64,000 bases of DNA from Lutimaribacter pacificus (GCF_900142185.1 NZ_FQZZ01000001.1:186001-250000); one strand, 5' to 3'. Numbered from the stretch's first letter, positions 17,199 to 26,740 are shown. Made by a program: numbers and translations. The notes: generated from the letters alone by a model not told the origin.

Positions 17199-18695
17199 AT
17201 GATCCTGTTCGACGTTACGACAAGCTATACCTTCCGGCACTGGAACGCGATGGGCCTGCTGCGGGTCGAACACGAAGCCATCCGCGCCTTTCGGGACGCT
17301 TGTGGCGAGGGGGTGACATTTGTCATCTACCACGCCGAACAGGGATGTTTCTTTCCCGTTGACGACGACGAGATCGACGCGCTGATTGCGGATCGCAAAT
17401 GGAGTGTCCCGGCGGTGGACCGCGCGGGCGCGGCCCGCAACCGGCTGCGCAGCCTGGCAAGGCAGGTACGGTTTCTGGCTGCCGTGCCGCGCATTCGCAG
17501 GATGCATCGCGCGGATGGCGCGGCGGGCGGGTATCTGCGGCAACAGGCGCTGACCGCGCAACTCGCGCGGCTGAGCCTGGCGGATTACAGCGCGCTGCGC
17601 CGTGTGCTGGGATGGCTTTGCCGCCTTTGGCCGGGGCTGGCGCCCTATCTGCAACGGCTGGACCTGATCAATCACCGCATCCATGTGGGCGAGGTCGATG
17701 CCCGCGCGGCGGCGCGGTTCCATCCCGAACGTGCGGTCGATTTCGCGCGGGTCGCGCATTATGTCTCGGCCGGCGGGTTCTGGTCGGACGACCGTTACAA
17801 GGCCGCGTGGCAGGCGCGCGAAACGCATGGCTGCGCGCTGCATTACCTGATCTGCGATCTTGTCCCGGTGCTGTGGCGGCATGTGACCGAGCCCACCACG
17901 AAAGAGACCTTTCCGCTGGCGCTGCACTGGGTGCTTTGGGGCGTCGATCAGGTCTGGACGATCTCGCGCACGACGCGGGACGATCTGCTGGGGCATATCG
18001 CGGAAAACGGCTATCCGCAGATCGCGCCGGACCGGGTGACGCCGGTCTACCTGGGCTGCGATATCGAAACCGGCCCCGCCGCGCCCGAGGACGAGGCCGC
18101 CATTCTGGCGCGGCACGATCTGGCGCAGGGCGGGTTCGTGCTGATGGTCGGCACGCAGGAGCCGCGCAAGAACCACGATTTCGCCTATCGCCTGTGGCGC
18201 GAACTGAACCGCCGCCGCCCCGGCGCGGTGCCGCCGCTTGTCTGGGCCGGTCAGCCGGGCTGGTCCATCGGCCCGCTGCTGGAACAGGTGGCCGGGGATA
18301 CCGGCCTGCCGCATGGCGCGATCCGCATCCTCAGCGATGTGAGCGACGCCGAACTGGCGACGCTTTACCGCGCCTGCCGCTTTACCATCTACCCCTCGCA
18401 TTACGAGGGCTGGGGCCTGCCGGTGGTCGAAAGCCTGGCCCATGGCAAGCCCTGCATCGCCAGCGACGCGCCCTCGCTGATCGAGGCGGGGCAGGGCGCC
18501 TGCGATCATATCCCCACCATCGACGGCGAGGGCTGGATCGCGCGGGTGGTTGCGCTGCTTGACGATGACACCGCCTATCGCGCGGCCTGCGCCCGCGCGC
18601 GGGGGGTCGAGGGGCGTCGCTGGCAGGATTTCCGCACGGCGCTGATCGCGGATTTCCGGCGGTTCCCGGACCGGCGGATGGGGGCGGTGGCATGA
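17199..18695 (+). CDS. Family 4 glycosyltransferase
   Basis: A 498-residue GT-B enzyme. The C-terminal half has VLMVGTQEPRKNHDFAYRLW, YPSHYEGWGLPVVESLAHG with the E-x7-E donor-site motif, and CIASDAPSLIEAG. The N-terminal half (FDVTTSYTFRHWNAMGLLRV) is longer than usual, about 260 residues before the donor domain. No signal peptide is present, so it should act at the cytoplasmic side of the membrane. It heads a run of three genes joined by four-base ATGA overlaps (this gene, the next GT4 and a sulfotransferase). Acceptor and donor are unknown. Confidence 0.9.
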   Translation: MILFDVTTSYTFRHWNAMGLLRVEHEAIRAFRDACGEGVTFVIYHAEQGCFFPVDDDEIDALIADRKWSVPAVDRAGAARNRLRSLARQVRFLAAVPRIRRMHRADGAAGGYLRQQALTAQLARLSLADYSALRRVLGWLCRLWPGLAPYLQRLDLINHRIHVGEVDARAAARFHPERAVDFARVAHYVSAGGFWSDDRYKAAWQARETHGCALHYLICDLVPVLWRHVTEPTTKETFPLALHWVLWGVDQVWTISRTTRDDLLGHIAENGYPQIAPDRVTPVYLGCDIETGPAAPEDEAAILARHDLAQGGFVLMVGTQEPRKNHDFAYRLWRELNRRRPGAVPPLVWAGQPGWSIGPLLEQVAGDTGLPHGAIRILSDVSDAELATLYRACRFTIYPSHYEGWGLPVVESLAHGKPCIASDAPSLIEAGQGACDHIPTIDGEGWIARVVALLDDDTAYRAACARARGVEGRRWQDFRTALIADFRRFPDRRMGAVA

Positions 18696-19873
18696 GGTTA
18701 TTGTCGCTTTCGACCTATCCGCTCAGCCACCCGCTGCATGGTGGGCAGCGCCGGGCCGATGCGCTGCTCCGGGCCGCGACAGGGGCGGGCTGTGCCTGTC
18801 TCAACATCCCGGTGTTCTTTGCCGAAAGCTATCCCGATGCGGATATCCGCGAACAACGGACAGCATTGCCGGGGGATCTGCGCGCCGCGCTGGTCAGGCA
18901 GGGCCTGCGCGAGGATCTGCACCTGCACCGCGTGCTGAGCGATGACCTTGCGGCCATGGGGCATCTGGGCGCGCAGGTCGCGGCGTTCCGCCCCGACGCG
19001 GTGCAGCTTGAACATCCCTGGCTGTTCCCGGTCTACGAACGGCTGGCCGCGCGGCTGCCCGACCTTGCCCGCGCAAGGCTGATCTATTCGGCGCATAATA
19101 TCGAGGGCGATCTTTTGCCCGGGCGGTTCCACGAGGCGGTCACCGCGCTGGAAAGACGGCTGAGCGCCTGCGCCGACATGATCGTCGCGGTCAGCGAGGG
19201 CGATGCCGCCCGGCTGCGCGCATGGGCCGGCGACCGCCGCGATGTGCCGGTGATCGTGGCGCCCAACGGCTGCTGGGCACCCGACGGGCCGCCGCCGGGC
19301 GACGCCATCGTCAGCGAGCCCTACGTGATGGTGGCGGGCAGCGCCCATCCCCCGAATGCCCAGGGGTTCCGGGACAGTTTCGGCGAGATCCCGGGATGCA
19401 TCCCCCCGGGCGGCAGGCTGGTCGTGGCGGGCGGGGTTTGCGACCTGCTGAGGGCCGATCCCCGGTTTGGCCGGTTTCGGATGCTCAACGATGCGGTGGT
19501 GCGCCATATGGGGGTGGTCGGGGACGGCGTGCTGGCGAACCTGCTGCACCATGCGCGCGGCATCTGCCTGCCGGTCACCGGCGGCGGCGGCACCAACCTA
19601 AAGACCGCCGAGGCGCTGGTCAGCCTCAAGCCGGTGGTGGCGCGGCCCGCGGCCTTTCGCGGCTACGAGGACGCGCGCACGCTTGGCGGGGTGCGGATCG
19701 CCGACAGCCCGCAGGCGTTCCGCCACGCGGTCCGCGGGCTTTTTTCCGGTCCCCCGACGGGCATGCGGACGCGCGACGAGGTTGCGCGCTTTACCTGGCC
19801 CGCGACGCTGGCCGGGCTGACCGGGGCCTATCGCGGGATGCGGCGGTCTGCGCCCGCAAAGGCCCCGGCATGA
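18692..19873 (+). CDS. Family 4-type glycosyltransferase
   Basis: A 393-residue protein starting with an ATGA overlap on the previous stop. GT-B features: an N-terminal STYPLSHPLHGGQRRADAL glycine-rich loop typical of GT4 acceptor domains, IYSAHNIEG, and a donor half with VMVAGSAHPPN and GGGTNLKTAEALVSLKPVVA. The classical E-x7-E is altered (GTNLKTAEAL), as often seen in the GT4 subgroup that reads GGGTRLKILEA. It shares an operon with a glycosyltransferase before it and a sulfotransferase after it, so glycan elongation coupled to sulfation is a reasonable inference. Confidence 0.85.
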   Translation: MRLLSLSTYPLSHPLHGGQRRADALLRAATGAGCACLNIPVFFAESYPDADIREQRTALPGDLRAALVRQGLREDLHLHRVLSDDLAAMGHLGAQVAAFRPDAVQLEHPWLFPVYERLAARLPDLARARLIYSAHNIEGDLLPGRFHEAVTALERRLSACADMIVAVSEGDAARLRAWAGDRRDVPVIVAPNGCWAPDGPPPGDAIVSEPYVMVAGSAHPPNAQGFRDSFGEIPGCIPPGGRLVVAGGVCDLLRADPRFGRFRMLNDAVVRHMGVVGDGVLANLLHHARGICLPVTGGGGTNLKTAEALVSLKPVVARPAAFRGYEDARTLGGVRIADSPQAFRHAVRGLFSGPPTGMRTRDEVARFTWPATLAGLTGAYRGMRRSAPAKAPA

Positions 19874-20871
19874 CCGGCAGCGTGGCGGCGCCCCCCTTCG
19901 TCCCGGTCGGGGAACCGGCCAGCGCCGAGGTGCTGGATTTCCTGTTCCGCGCCTATCTGGGCCGCCCGTCCGCGCCGGCGAATGTCGCGCAGCTGCTGGA
20001 CGAGCGGAAGATGACGGTGGCCCAGATCGAGGAGATGCTGCGCAAAAGCCCCGAATACCGCAGCCGCGGGCGATTGCTGCAGCACGGCTTTCGCGGTGCG
20101 TCGGACGGGGCCATCCTGATGATCGAACCTGCGCGGCTGTTCTTTTGCCCGATTGCCAAGGTGGCGAACACCTCGGTCAAGGACTGGGCGCTGCGGCTGT
20201 CGGGCGAGGGGGTTTCGAATGCCGGCAGTGTGCACCATCACCTGGACAGTGGCCGCTCGCCGATGCAGATCCGTCACTGGCCGATGGCCTCGGTCGCGGC
20301 GCGGATGCAAAGCCCCGGCTGGGCACGGGTCGCCATCCTGCGCGACCCCGAGGACCGGCTTGTCAGTTGCTACTGGGACAAGTTCGTGCGCAACCGCGCG
20401 CAACCCGGCGTGCTGTTTCACACCGCGCCCGTCTATCGCTTTTTCCACGGCGAGGAGCCGACCGCCGAGCAGGTCGAACGCGGGCTGAGCTTTCGCCAGT
20501 TCTGCCACTATATCAACCACGCGCCGCGCGACGCGATGGACCCGCACTGGGCGCCGCAATACCGTTACCTGGAAAACCACCGCTGGGACCGGCTGTTCAC
20601 GATGGAGCGGATTGCCGGGTTCGAGGCCTTCGTGCTGTCACGCTGCCCGCCGGAGCTGCAACATGTCCGGCTGGGCCTGGCCAACGTGGCGCCGCGCCAT
20701 GCCGAGCCGGTGGCCGGGGATATATCCGACCACCTGCCCTGCGAGATGGCGGGCATGGCGAAACCGCCGAATGCCGCGCTTTTGTCGCCCGATATCCGCG
20801 CCTTCATCCGCGACTATTACGCGCTGGACCGTGTTCTTCTGGCGCAGGCGCGCGCGGATCAGCCGGAATAG
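19870..20871 (+). CDS. Sulfotransferase with N-terminal DUF4214-like module
   Basis: A 333-residue protein. The ATG at 19870 is chosen because it overlaps the previous stop (ATGA); the frame is open further upstream but there it lies inside the preceding gene. Residues about 15-70 (FLFRAYLGRPSAP, then VAQIEEMLRKSPEYRSRG) match the helical pattern of DUF4214. The rest is a sulfotransferase of the family 2 type: FFCPIAKVANTSVKDW is the PAPS-binding loop in its Lys-Val-Ala/Gly-Asn-Thr-Ser form, and AILRDPEDRLVSCYWDKF is the 3'-phosphate-binding segment. It probably sulfates a carbohydrate. The DUF4214-like part is a trait shared with the RTX protein and the triple glycosyltransferase of this region. 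Confidence 0.86.
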   Translation: MTGSVAAPPFVPVGEPASAEVLDFLFRAYLGRPSAPANVAQLLDERKMTVAQIEEMLRKSPEYRSRGRLLQHGFRGASDGAILMIEPARLFFCPIAKVANTSVKDWALRLSGEGVSNAGSVHHHLDSGRSPMQIRHWPMASVAARMQSPGWARVAILRDPEDRLVSCYWDKFVRNRAQPGVLFHTAPVYRFFHGEEPTAEQVERGLSFRQFCHYINHAPRDAMDPHWAPQYRYLENHRWDRLFTMERIAGFEAFVLSRCPPELQHVRLGLANVAPRHAEPVAGDISDHLPCEMAGMAKPPNAALLSPDIRAFIRDYYALDRVLLAQARADQPE

Positions 20872-21155
20872 GGCGGTAGCGGCACGGGCCCGGTTTCGAC
20901 CACGACCGGGGCGGGAAACAGCGTTTCCTCCGGCGCGGTGGGGCCATGCGGCAAGATCACCGTCAGTTCGACGACCCCGTCCCGCCGTCGCACGTCCGAG
21001 GCCAGCCAATCCGGCTCCAGTGTGTCGCGCGACAGCGTCGCGCCCTCAGCCAGCGACGAGAAATCGAAGGTCTCGCCATTCACGGTCAGTCTGTCGCCAT
21101 CGCAGGACAGCACCATCCCCGGATCGCGGCGCATGGGGGTAAAGGAAATCTTCAT
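20859..21155 (-). CDS. Small protein of unknown function paired with the DUF2793 gene
   Basis: A 98-residue protein, beta-rich, without signal peptide or membrane segment. It begins MKISFTPMRRDPGMVLSCDG and ends in a proline-rich tail. It lies 16 bases after the DUF2793 gene on the same strand and overlaps the sulfotransferase gene tail-to-tail by 13 bases. I recall similar small proteins following DUF2793 genes in phage- or GTA-like loci, so it may be a companion of that protein. The family is not named and no function is assigned. Confidence 0.65.
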   Translation of the reverse strand: MKISFTPMRRDPGMVLSCDGDRLTVNGETFDFSSLAEGATLSRDTLEPDWLASDVRRRDGVVELTVILPHGPTAPEETLFPAPVVVETGPVPLPPYSG

Positions 21156-21171
21156 CGGTTTTTCTTCCTGA

Positions 21172-22308
21172 TCAGTACCAGCGGCCGGTGGCCATCACCC
21201 AGGCATCCGAGAAATCGCCGCTGGCAAAGGAACTGCCTGCCGCGGCGAACACGTTGGCGCGTGCGCCATTTGCCGTTTCCGTGCTGAACCCGACCAGCGA
21301 GACCGCGTTGAGGCCCGGCGTGGCATTGGCGTAAAAGTGGTCGACGTCGATGGTGATCTGCAGCATCGGGTGCGTTGCGAAAGCGGCCGGATAGGTCCAG
21401 TCCTGTTTGAGCGATGTGGCGTTCGAGAAACCGATCCGCAGCTTGAAGGTGCAGATTTGCGTGCCATCGGCCATGCGGACGTAATCGCCATTGGCGTTGC
21501 TTCCGCGCTCGATCACCGCGCCGCCCGGCACGCCGCCCGATTGCGACACCGGCCCCAGCAGGTTGCCCGGGCCGTAAACGAAATCGGCCCGCGCAAGCCG
21601 CCCCGGCGTGGTGTCCTGCGGTGTGTCCTGCACCGCCGCCCCGGTGACGGTTCCGTGGATTTCGGCCCCCGCGGGGATGGTGACCCGCGCGGTGGACGGA
21701 TCGGCCAGCAGCGCCTCGGACCAGGTTGTGCCATCGGCGCTGAGCTTGATGGCGAAGGCGTCGTTCCCGGCAAGGCCCATCTCGGCCCGGCCCGACCAGC
21801 CGGTCTGGAACAGCAGGCTTGCGGTGTCGCCGCTGGTGGCCTTGTTCACCTTCAGCCGGTGATCCGCGCCTTCGTGGCTGAACAGCGTCGCGGGAGCCGA
21901 GACTGCCAGCCGGTTGCCGCCATCCGGCGCGGCGTTGACGCCCAGCATTGCCGCCTGGCGCGTCATCTCGGCCTCGCGCCGCCAGGCGCTGCCGTCGTGG
22001 ACCAGATCCTGCCCTGTGGCCGCCACATGCGCCCGCCAGCCCGCGCGCGGCGTCAGGAACCACCAGCCGCCGCTGTCGCGCATGGCGATCTGCCCCGCGT
22101 GCCCGGCCCAGTCGCCGGTGCCGCCCGGCGGCACCACGTAGCGCGCGCCGTTCTGCGCAGCGGCGGGCGGGGCGGTCACATCGTCGGCCAGAACCGACAA
22201 CTGCACCAGCGCGTCCAGAACGCGCAGAGCCTCGTTATGGGTGACGTGTTTCTGGGCCTGGGACGGCTGGATATAGGGCAGGGACAAGCTGGCTGAGACG
22301 TCGGACAT
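21172..22308 (-). CDS. DUF2793 domain protein (phage/GTA-type)
   Basis: A 378-residue protein. The N-terminal half is the DUF2793 signature: LPYIQPSQAQKHVTHNEALR, then ARYVVPPGGTGDWAGHAGQI and WWFLTPRAGW. The C-terminal half is beta-rich (VIERGSNANGDYVRMADGTQ onward), resembling the distal part of phage tail or spike proteins. It has an AGGAGG ribosome-binding site 8 bases before the ATG. DUF2793 proteins are typical of prophage and gene-transfer-agent loci of Rhodobacterales; from memory, a GTA head-spike protein belongs here, but I am not certain. Its place inside a polysaccharide locus is unusual, since no capsid, portal or terminase genes lie nearby. Confidence 0.82.
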   Translation of the reverse strand: MSDVSASLSLPYIQPSQAQKHVTHNEALRVLDALVQLSVLADDVTAPPAAAQNGARYVVPPGGTGDWAGHAGQIAMRDSGGWWFLTPRAGWRAHVAATGQDLVHDGSAWRREAEMTRQAAMLGVNAAPDGGNRLAVSAPATLFSHEGADHRLKVNKATSGDTASLLFQTGWSGRAEMGLAGNDAFAIKLSADGTTWSEALLADPSTARVTIPAGAEIHGTVTGAAVQDTPQDTTPGRLARADFVYGPGNLLGPVSQSGGVPGGAVIERGSNANGDYVRMADGTQICTFKLRIGFSNATSLKQDWTYPAAFATHPMLQITIDVDHFYANATPGLNAVSLVGFSTETANGARANVFAAAGSSFASGDFSDAWVMATGRWY

Positions 22309-22371
22309 GCACGATCCTCCTGTGCGAAAACAGGCAGGAAGGTAGGTATCGCCGGCTTAACCTTTCCTGAC

Positions 22372-22387
22372 GGCACCGCGCGGTGCC
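22372..22387. terminator. Perfect 16-bp palindrome downstream of rmlA
   Basis: GGCACCGCGCGGTGCC lies 4 bases beyond the rmlA stop, between rmlA and the DUF2793 gene start. It could form a hairpin that ends or shields the rmlCBDA transcript. There is no T-run, so the terminator role is tentative. Confidence 0.35.
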
Positions 22388-22391
22388 CGCC

Positions 22392-23264
22392 TTATCCCAG
22401 CAGGCGCATCAGGTAATCGCCATACTGGTTCTTGCCGAACAACGCGGCGCGCGCGCGCAGCGCCTCGGCGTCGATCCAGCCGCGATCGAAGGCAATTTCG
22501 TCGGGGCTGCCGATCTGCTGGCCCTGCCGTTCGCTCAGCGTGCGCACGAAGTTCCCGGCATCCAGAAGGCTGCCATGCGTCCCGGTATCCAGCCAGGCAT
22601 AGCCGCGCCCCATCTGCTGCACCGAAAGCAGCCCGTCGGTCAGGTACATGTCCAGAAGCGAGGTAATCTCAAGCTCGCCCCGCGCGGATTTTTCCACCTT
22701 CGCGGCGCGTTCGGGCGCGCTGCCGTCGAGGAAATAGAGCCCGGTCACCGCGTAGGGCGATGGCGCGACCTCTGGCTTTTCGATGATCTGGCGCACGGTG
22801 CCGTCCGGCGCGAAATCCACCACGCCATAGCGTTCGGGATCGGCCACGCGATAGCCGAAGACCATGCCGCCCTGCCGTTGCGCGTCGGCGGCCGCAAGGA
22901 TTTCGGGCAAGCCGTGACCGAAGAAGATGTTATCGCCCAGAACCATCGCGCTGGGGGCGCCTTCGAGGAAGGTTTCGGTCAGGAGATAGGCCTGCGCCAG
23001 CCCCTCGGGCTCGGGTTGAACGATATAGGTGAAGCTCAGCCCCCACTGACTGCCATCGTCCAGAAGGCGGCGGAACTGGTCGCGATCCTGCGGCGTGGTG
23101 ATGATTGCGATTTCGCGGATACCGGCCAGCATCAGCACCGACAGCGGGTAATAGATCATCGGCTTGTCGTAGATCGGCAGCAATTGCTTGGACAGGCCCA
23201 TGGTGATGGGATAAAGCCGCGTGCCCGATCCGCCCGCCAGAATGATGCCCTTGCGTTCCTTCAT
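22392..23264 (-). CDS. rmlA: Glucose-1-phosphate thymidylyltransferase
   Basis: A 290-residue enzyme of the RmlA family that joins glucose-1-phosphate and dTTP into dTDP-glucose, the first step to dTDP-L-rhamnose. Motifs: GIILAGGSGTRLYPITMG (from residue 6), SKQLLPIYDKPMIYYPLS and IIEKPEVAPSPYAVTGLYF. The start at 23264 gives the family-standard N-terminus and overlaps the rmlD stop in an ATGA; the frame continues upstream to 23354 but only inside rmlD. It is the last gene of rmlCBDA. Confidence 0.96.
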   Translation of the reverse strand: MKERKGIILAGGSGTRLYPITMGLSKQLLPIYDKPMIYYPLSVLMLAGIREIAIITTPQDRDQFRRLLDDGSQWGLSFTYIVQPEPEGLAQAYLLTETFLEGAPSAMVLGDNIFFGHGLPEILAAADAQRQGGMVFGYRVADPERYGVVDFAPDGTVRQIIEKPEVAPSPYAVTGLYFLDGSAPERAAKVEKSARGELEITSLLDMYLTDGLLSVQQMGRGYAWLDTGTHGSLLDAGNFVRTLSERQGQQIGSPDEIAFDRGWIDAEALRARAALFGKNQYGDYLMRLLG

Positions 23265-24109
23265 GCGCCGCTCTCCAACTGCTGCAACACCCGGGTCAGC
23301 CCGGTTTTCCAGTTCGGCTGTGTAATCCCGAAATCCGTCCGTATCTTGGCGCAATCGAGACGGGAATTGAGCGGCCGGACCGCCGGTGTCGGATACTCCG
23401 CCGAGGGAATGCCGGTCACGGTTACGGCCCGACCGGCCTGTGCGAATATCTCGCGCGCGAAACCGGCCCAGCTGACTGCAGGGGCGCCGGCAAAGTGACA
23501 GGTGCCACCCGGCGTGCCCGCCAGCATCTGCCCGGTCATGTCCAGAAGCGCGGCGGCGATGGCGTCGGCCGGGGTCGGCCCGCCGGTCTGATCGTCCACG
23601 ATGTTCAGTGCGTCACGGCTTTCCGCCAGCCGCAGCATGGTTTTGACGAAATTGGCCCCATGCGCCGAAAAGACCCAGCTTGTGCGCAGGATCGCGTAGT
23701 GCCCGCCGGCGGCGCGCACGGCCCTTTCCCCGGCCAGTTTCGACCGGCCATAGGCGTTTTGCGGCGACACCGGATCGCTTTCGCGCCACGGAGCCGTGCC
23801 GCTGCCGTCAAAGACGTAATCGGTCGAGACATGCAGGAACGGGATGCCCAGATCGGCGCAGGCCCGCGCCATCGCACCGGGGCTGTCCCCGTTCACGATG
23901 GTGGCCAGGTCTTCCTCGTCCTCGGCGCGGTCAACGGCGGTGTAGGCCGCAGCGTTGATCACCGCGCGGGGGCGCGTGTCGCGTATCGTCTTTTCGCAGG
24001 CTTCGGGATCGGACAGGTCCGCCTTGTCACGCCCCAATGCCAGCACCTCGGCCTGAATCTGCAATTCCCGCGCGACCTGCCCGGTCCTGCCGAATACGAG
24101 GAGCGTCAT
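23261..24109 (-). CDS. rmlD: dTDP-4-dehydrorhamnose reductase
   Basis: A 282-residue NAD(P)H-dependent reductase for the final step to dTDP-L-rhamnose. It has [14 protein letters not shown] at the N-terminus, VSTDYVFDG, the catalytic YGRSKLAGE (Tyr-xxx-Lys) and LRTSWVFS, all typical of RmlD. The ATG at 24109 overlaps the rmlB stop by four bases. Stops and starts of all four rml genes overlap the same way, so the operon is translationally coupled. Confidence 0.96.
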   Translation of the reverse strand: MTLLVFGRTGQVARELQIQAEVLALGRDKADLSDPEACEKTIRDTRPRAVINAAAYTAVDRAEDEEDLATIVNGDSPGAMARACADLGIPFLHVSTDYVFDGSGTAPWRESDPVSPQNAYGRSKLAGERAVRAAGGHYAILRTSWVFSAHGANFVKTMLRLAESRDALNIVDDQTGGPTPADAIAAALLDMTGQMLAGTPGGTCHFAGAPAVSWAGFAREIFAQAGRAVTVTGIPSAEYPTPAVRPLNSRLDCAKIRTDFGITQPNWKTGLTRVLQQLESGA

Positions 24110-25152
24110 CCCGTGCCCAGCCTTTCGCCCACGCCCGCGCGGGATTGCAGGGCGCGCCACCAGTCCTCGTTGTCGAGATACCATTGCACTGTCTTTTCCA
24201 GCCCTTCCTCGACCGTGACCGAGGGCCGCCAGCCCAGTTCGTCGCGGATGCGCGAAGGGTCGATCGCATAGCGCGCATCATGTCCGGGCCGGTCGGTGAC
24301 GAAGGTGATCTGGTCCGCATAGCTGCCGTTCGGTTTCGCGCGCTTTTCGTCCAGGATCGCGCAGATCGTGCGCACCAGTTCAAGATTGCTGCGCTCGTTC
24401 TCGCCGCCGATGTTGTAGGACCGGCCAAGCTGACCCTTTTGCAGCACCAGCAGCAGCGCGTCGGCGTGATCCTCGACATAAAGCCAGTCGCGCACGTTGG
24501 ACCCGTCGCCATAGATCGGGATCGGCCTGCCCGCCAGCGCGTTCAGGATCACCACCGGGATCAGCTTTTCGGGAAAATGATAGGGCCCGTAATTGTTCGA
24601 GCAGTTGGTCAGCACGACGGGCAGCCCATAGGTTTCGTGCCACGCCCGCACCAGGTGGTCCGAGGCCGCCTTGGACGCCGAATAGGGGCTGCGCGGATCA
24701 TAAGGCGTGTCCTCGGTGAATTTCACCGACGGATCGCCGGGAAGCGAGCCGAACACCTCGTCCGTCGAGATGTGGTGAAATCGGAAATCGCCGGGCCTGC
24801 CGCGTGCCAGCCAATAGGCGCGCGCGGCCTCGAGCAGGGTGTAGGTGCCGTTGATATTGGTCTCGATGAACGTGCCCGGCCCGTCGATGGAGCGGTCGAC
24901 ATGGGATTCCGCCGCAAGATGCATCACGGCGTCCGGTCGATGGGCCGCGAACACCCGGTCCAGCGCCACGCGGTCGCGGATATCCACATGTTCGAACGCG
25001 TAAAGCGGGTTGCCCGCCACGCCTGCGACATTGTCCAGGCAGGCGGCATAGGTCAGCGCATCGAGATTGACCACCTCGTGCCCCGCGGCCACCGCCTGCC
25101 GCACGACGGCGGACCCGATGAACCCGGCGCCGCCGGTCACCAGCAGTTTCAT
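24106..25152 (-). CDS. rmlB: dTDP-glucose 4,6-dehydratase
   Basis: A 348-residue extended short-chain dehydrogenase making dTDP-4-keto-6-deoxyglucose. It shows [12 protein letters not shown] (residues 6-17), [35 protein letters not shown] (catalytic Tyr-xxx-Lys) and [14 protein letters not shown], the full RmlB set. The ATG at 25152 is preferred over one five codons upstream (25167) because it makes the four-base overlap with rmlC and the standard N-terminus [13 protein letters not shown]. Confidence 0.97.
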   Translation of the reverse strand: MKLLVTGGAGFIGSAVVRQAVAAGHEVVNLDALTYAACLDNVAGVAGNPLYAFEHVDIRDRVALDRVFAAHRPDAVMHLAAESHVDRSIDGPGTFIETNINGTYTLLEAARAYWLARGRPGDFRFHHISTDEVFGSLPGDPSVKFTEDTPYDPRSPYSASKAASDHLVRAWHETYGLPVVLTNCSNNYGPYHFPEKLIPVVILNALAGRPIPIYGDGSNVRDWLYVEDHADALLLVLQKGQLGRSYNIGGENERSNLELVRTICAILDEKRAKPNGSYADQITFVTDRPGHDARYAIDPSRIRDELGWRPSVTVEEGLEKTVQWYLDNEDWWRALQSRAGVGERLGTG

Positions 25153-25721
25153 GACGCTTCCCCCCATGCGAAGGGGCTGTCCAGATCGGCAAGGCGCGGC
25201 GCTGCGGCGTCCTTGCCCGACAGGATCGCGGTGTCGCGCGTCACGCCCCAGTCGATACCGATCTCCGGGTCGTCGAAGGCCAGCGCCCGGTCACAGTCGG
25301 GCGCGTAGTAATCGCTGCATTTATAGATGATCTCGGTGCCCGGTTCGCGGGTCACGAAGCCATGGGCGAACCCCTCGGGCACCAGTAATTGCCTGCCGTT
25401 TTCAAAGGACAGTTCCACACCCGCCCACTGCCCGTAGGTGGGGCTGCCGCGCCGGATATCGACGGCCACGTCGAACAGCCGCCCGCGCCCGCAGCGCACC
25501 AGCTTGGCCTGTGCATGGGGCGGTGCCTGGAAATGCAACCCGCGCACCGTGCCCGCCTGTTCGGACAGCGAATGGTTGTCCTGCACGAAATCCAGCGCGA
25601 TCCCGGCCTCTTCCATCCGCTTGCGGTTCCAGCTTTCGCTGAAAAACCCGCGCGCGTCGCCGTGCCGCACCGGCGTCAGGATCAGGACGCCGGGAAGGTT
25701 GGTAGGAATGAGGTCAAGCAT
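25149..25721 (-). CDS. rmlC: dTDP-4-dehydrorhamnose 3,5-epimerase
   Basis: A 190-residue cupin epimerase. Features: [30 protein letters not shown] with the catalytic His63, and GFAHGFVT. Its full family length and the following rmlB, rmlD and rmlA make the pathway to dTDP-L-rhamnose complete. It is the first gene of the operon, so the promoter should lie in the 83 bases between it and the phosphatase gene, or upstream of the phosphatase if the genes are co-transcribed. Confidence 0.96.
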   Translation of the reverse strand: MLDLIPTNLPGVLILTPVRHGDARGFFSESWNRKRMEEAGIALDFVQDNHSLSEQAGTVRGLHFQAPPHAQAKLVRCGRGRLFDVAVDIRRGSPTYGQWAGVELSFENGRQLLVPEGFAHGFVTREPGTEIIYKCSDYYAPDCDRALAFDDPEIGIDWGVTRDTAILSGKDAAAPRLADLDSPFAWGEAS

Positions 25722-25804
25722 CTGTAAATTCCGTCATGAAACACGGGTTCCCTCATAGCAAGGCCGGGGCCGGATGAACAGCAGTCCCGCATTATGGCCG
25801 CCCG

Positions 25805-26560
25805 TCAGCCCGCCGGTGTCGTGGTGAAGAAATCGACCTTGCCCGGTGCGATCCGCGCGGCGCTCAAACGCCCGGTGCGATAGGCGCCGGTATCGAGCGC
25901 GATGCGCCCGGCCCGCATGTCGGGTGTTGCGTGGATGTAATGGCCATGTACCACCCAGAGCCCGTCGGACCGGGGCGTGGTCAGGAACTTCCGATGCCCC
26001 CAAAGAAGCCCGTGGCCGCGCCGGGCCTCGATCGGGCGCGTTGGATCGCCGCCGGCATGGCTGGCCACGACATTGCCGCTTTGCCACAGCAGCGGGCGGT
26101 TGCGCAGCCAGTCGATCAGGTCGGGCCCAAGCGCATCATGCAGGGCATCTGGCAGGGCGTCATCGGGTATGTCCGCAGGCAGGCCGAAGCTGTCCAGCGT
26201 CGCATCGCCGCCGTTGCGCAGCCAGATTCGCATGTTCGACGCGGGCGCGTCCAGGGCATCGAGCAGCATCGCCTCGTGATTGCCGGACAGGCAGGCCACC
26301 TTGCCGGGCCTGTCGACCTCCAGCTGCCGCAGGATTCGCAGCACCCCGGAACTGTCGGGGCCGCGGTCGATGTAGTCGCCAAGGAACACCAGCGGCAGGC
26401 CGGGCGCCGCATCGTCGACCTGATCCAGAAGCGCGCGCAGCAGGTCTGCACGCCCGTGGATATCGCCCACGGCGACGAAGGCGCCATCGGGCGCAAGGGG
26501 GGTGTCGAAACTCTGGTCTTTTGCACCGAAATGGCGCAGAATCTGCCGAAATCCGCTCAT
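25805..26560 (-). CDS. PPP-type metallophosphoesterase (Ser/Thr phosphatase or Ap4A-hydrolase-like)
   Basis: A 251-residue calcineurin-like phosphoesterase. The three metal-binding signatures are clear: GDIHGR (32-37), GDYIDRG (61-67) and GNHE (93-96), plus a distal HGHYIH. This is the bacterial PPP family, which includes PrpA-type protein phosphatases and ApaH; the substrate cannot be told from sequence. The ATG at 26560 is used because the family begins shortly before GDIHG; a start at 26596 would add 12 residues. In an EPS locus it could modulate signalling or nucleotide metabolism. Confidence 0.85.
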   Translation of the reverse strand: MSGFRQILRHFGAKDQSFDTPLAPDGAFVAVGDIHGRADLLRALLDQVDDAAPGLPLVFLGDYIDRGPDSSGVLRILRQLEVDRPGKVACLSGNHEAMLLDALDAPASNMRIWLRNGGDATLDSFGLPADIPDDALPDALHDALGPDLIDWLRNRPLLWQSGNVVASHAGGDPTRPIEARRGHGLLWGHRKFLTTPRSDGLWVVHGHYIHATPDMRAGRIALDTGAYRTGRLSAARIAPGKVDFFTTTPAG

Positions 26561-26740
26561 ATCCACGGTCCTGCGGCACATGGCCGCCAAAAGCAAGCGG
26601 CGCGTGGCGGTGTTTGGACTGGCATAGGGGCCCCGGATGCATTAACCAAATGACAATATTGGCGCCGGTTCAGAAATTGTTTCCGTTTTTGCGTCAGGAC
26701 AGGATTTCAAGGGTCAGATTCAGTAAGGGCATTGCGCAGC

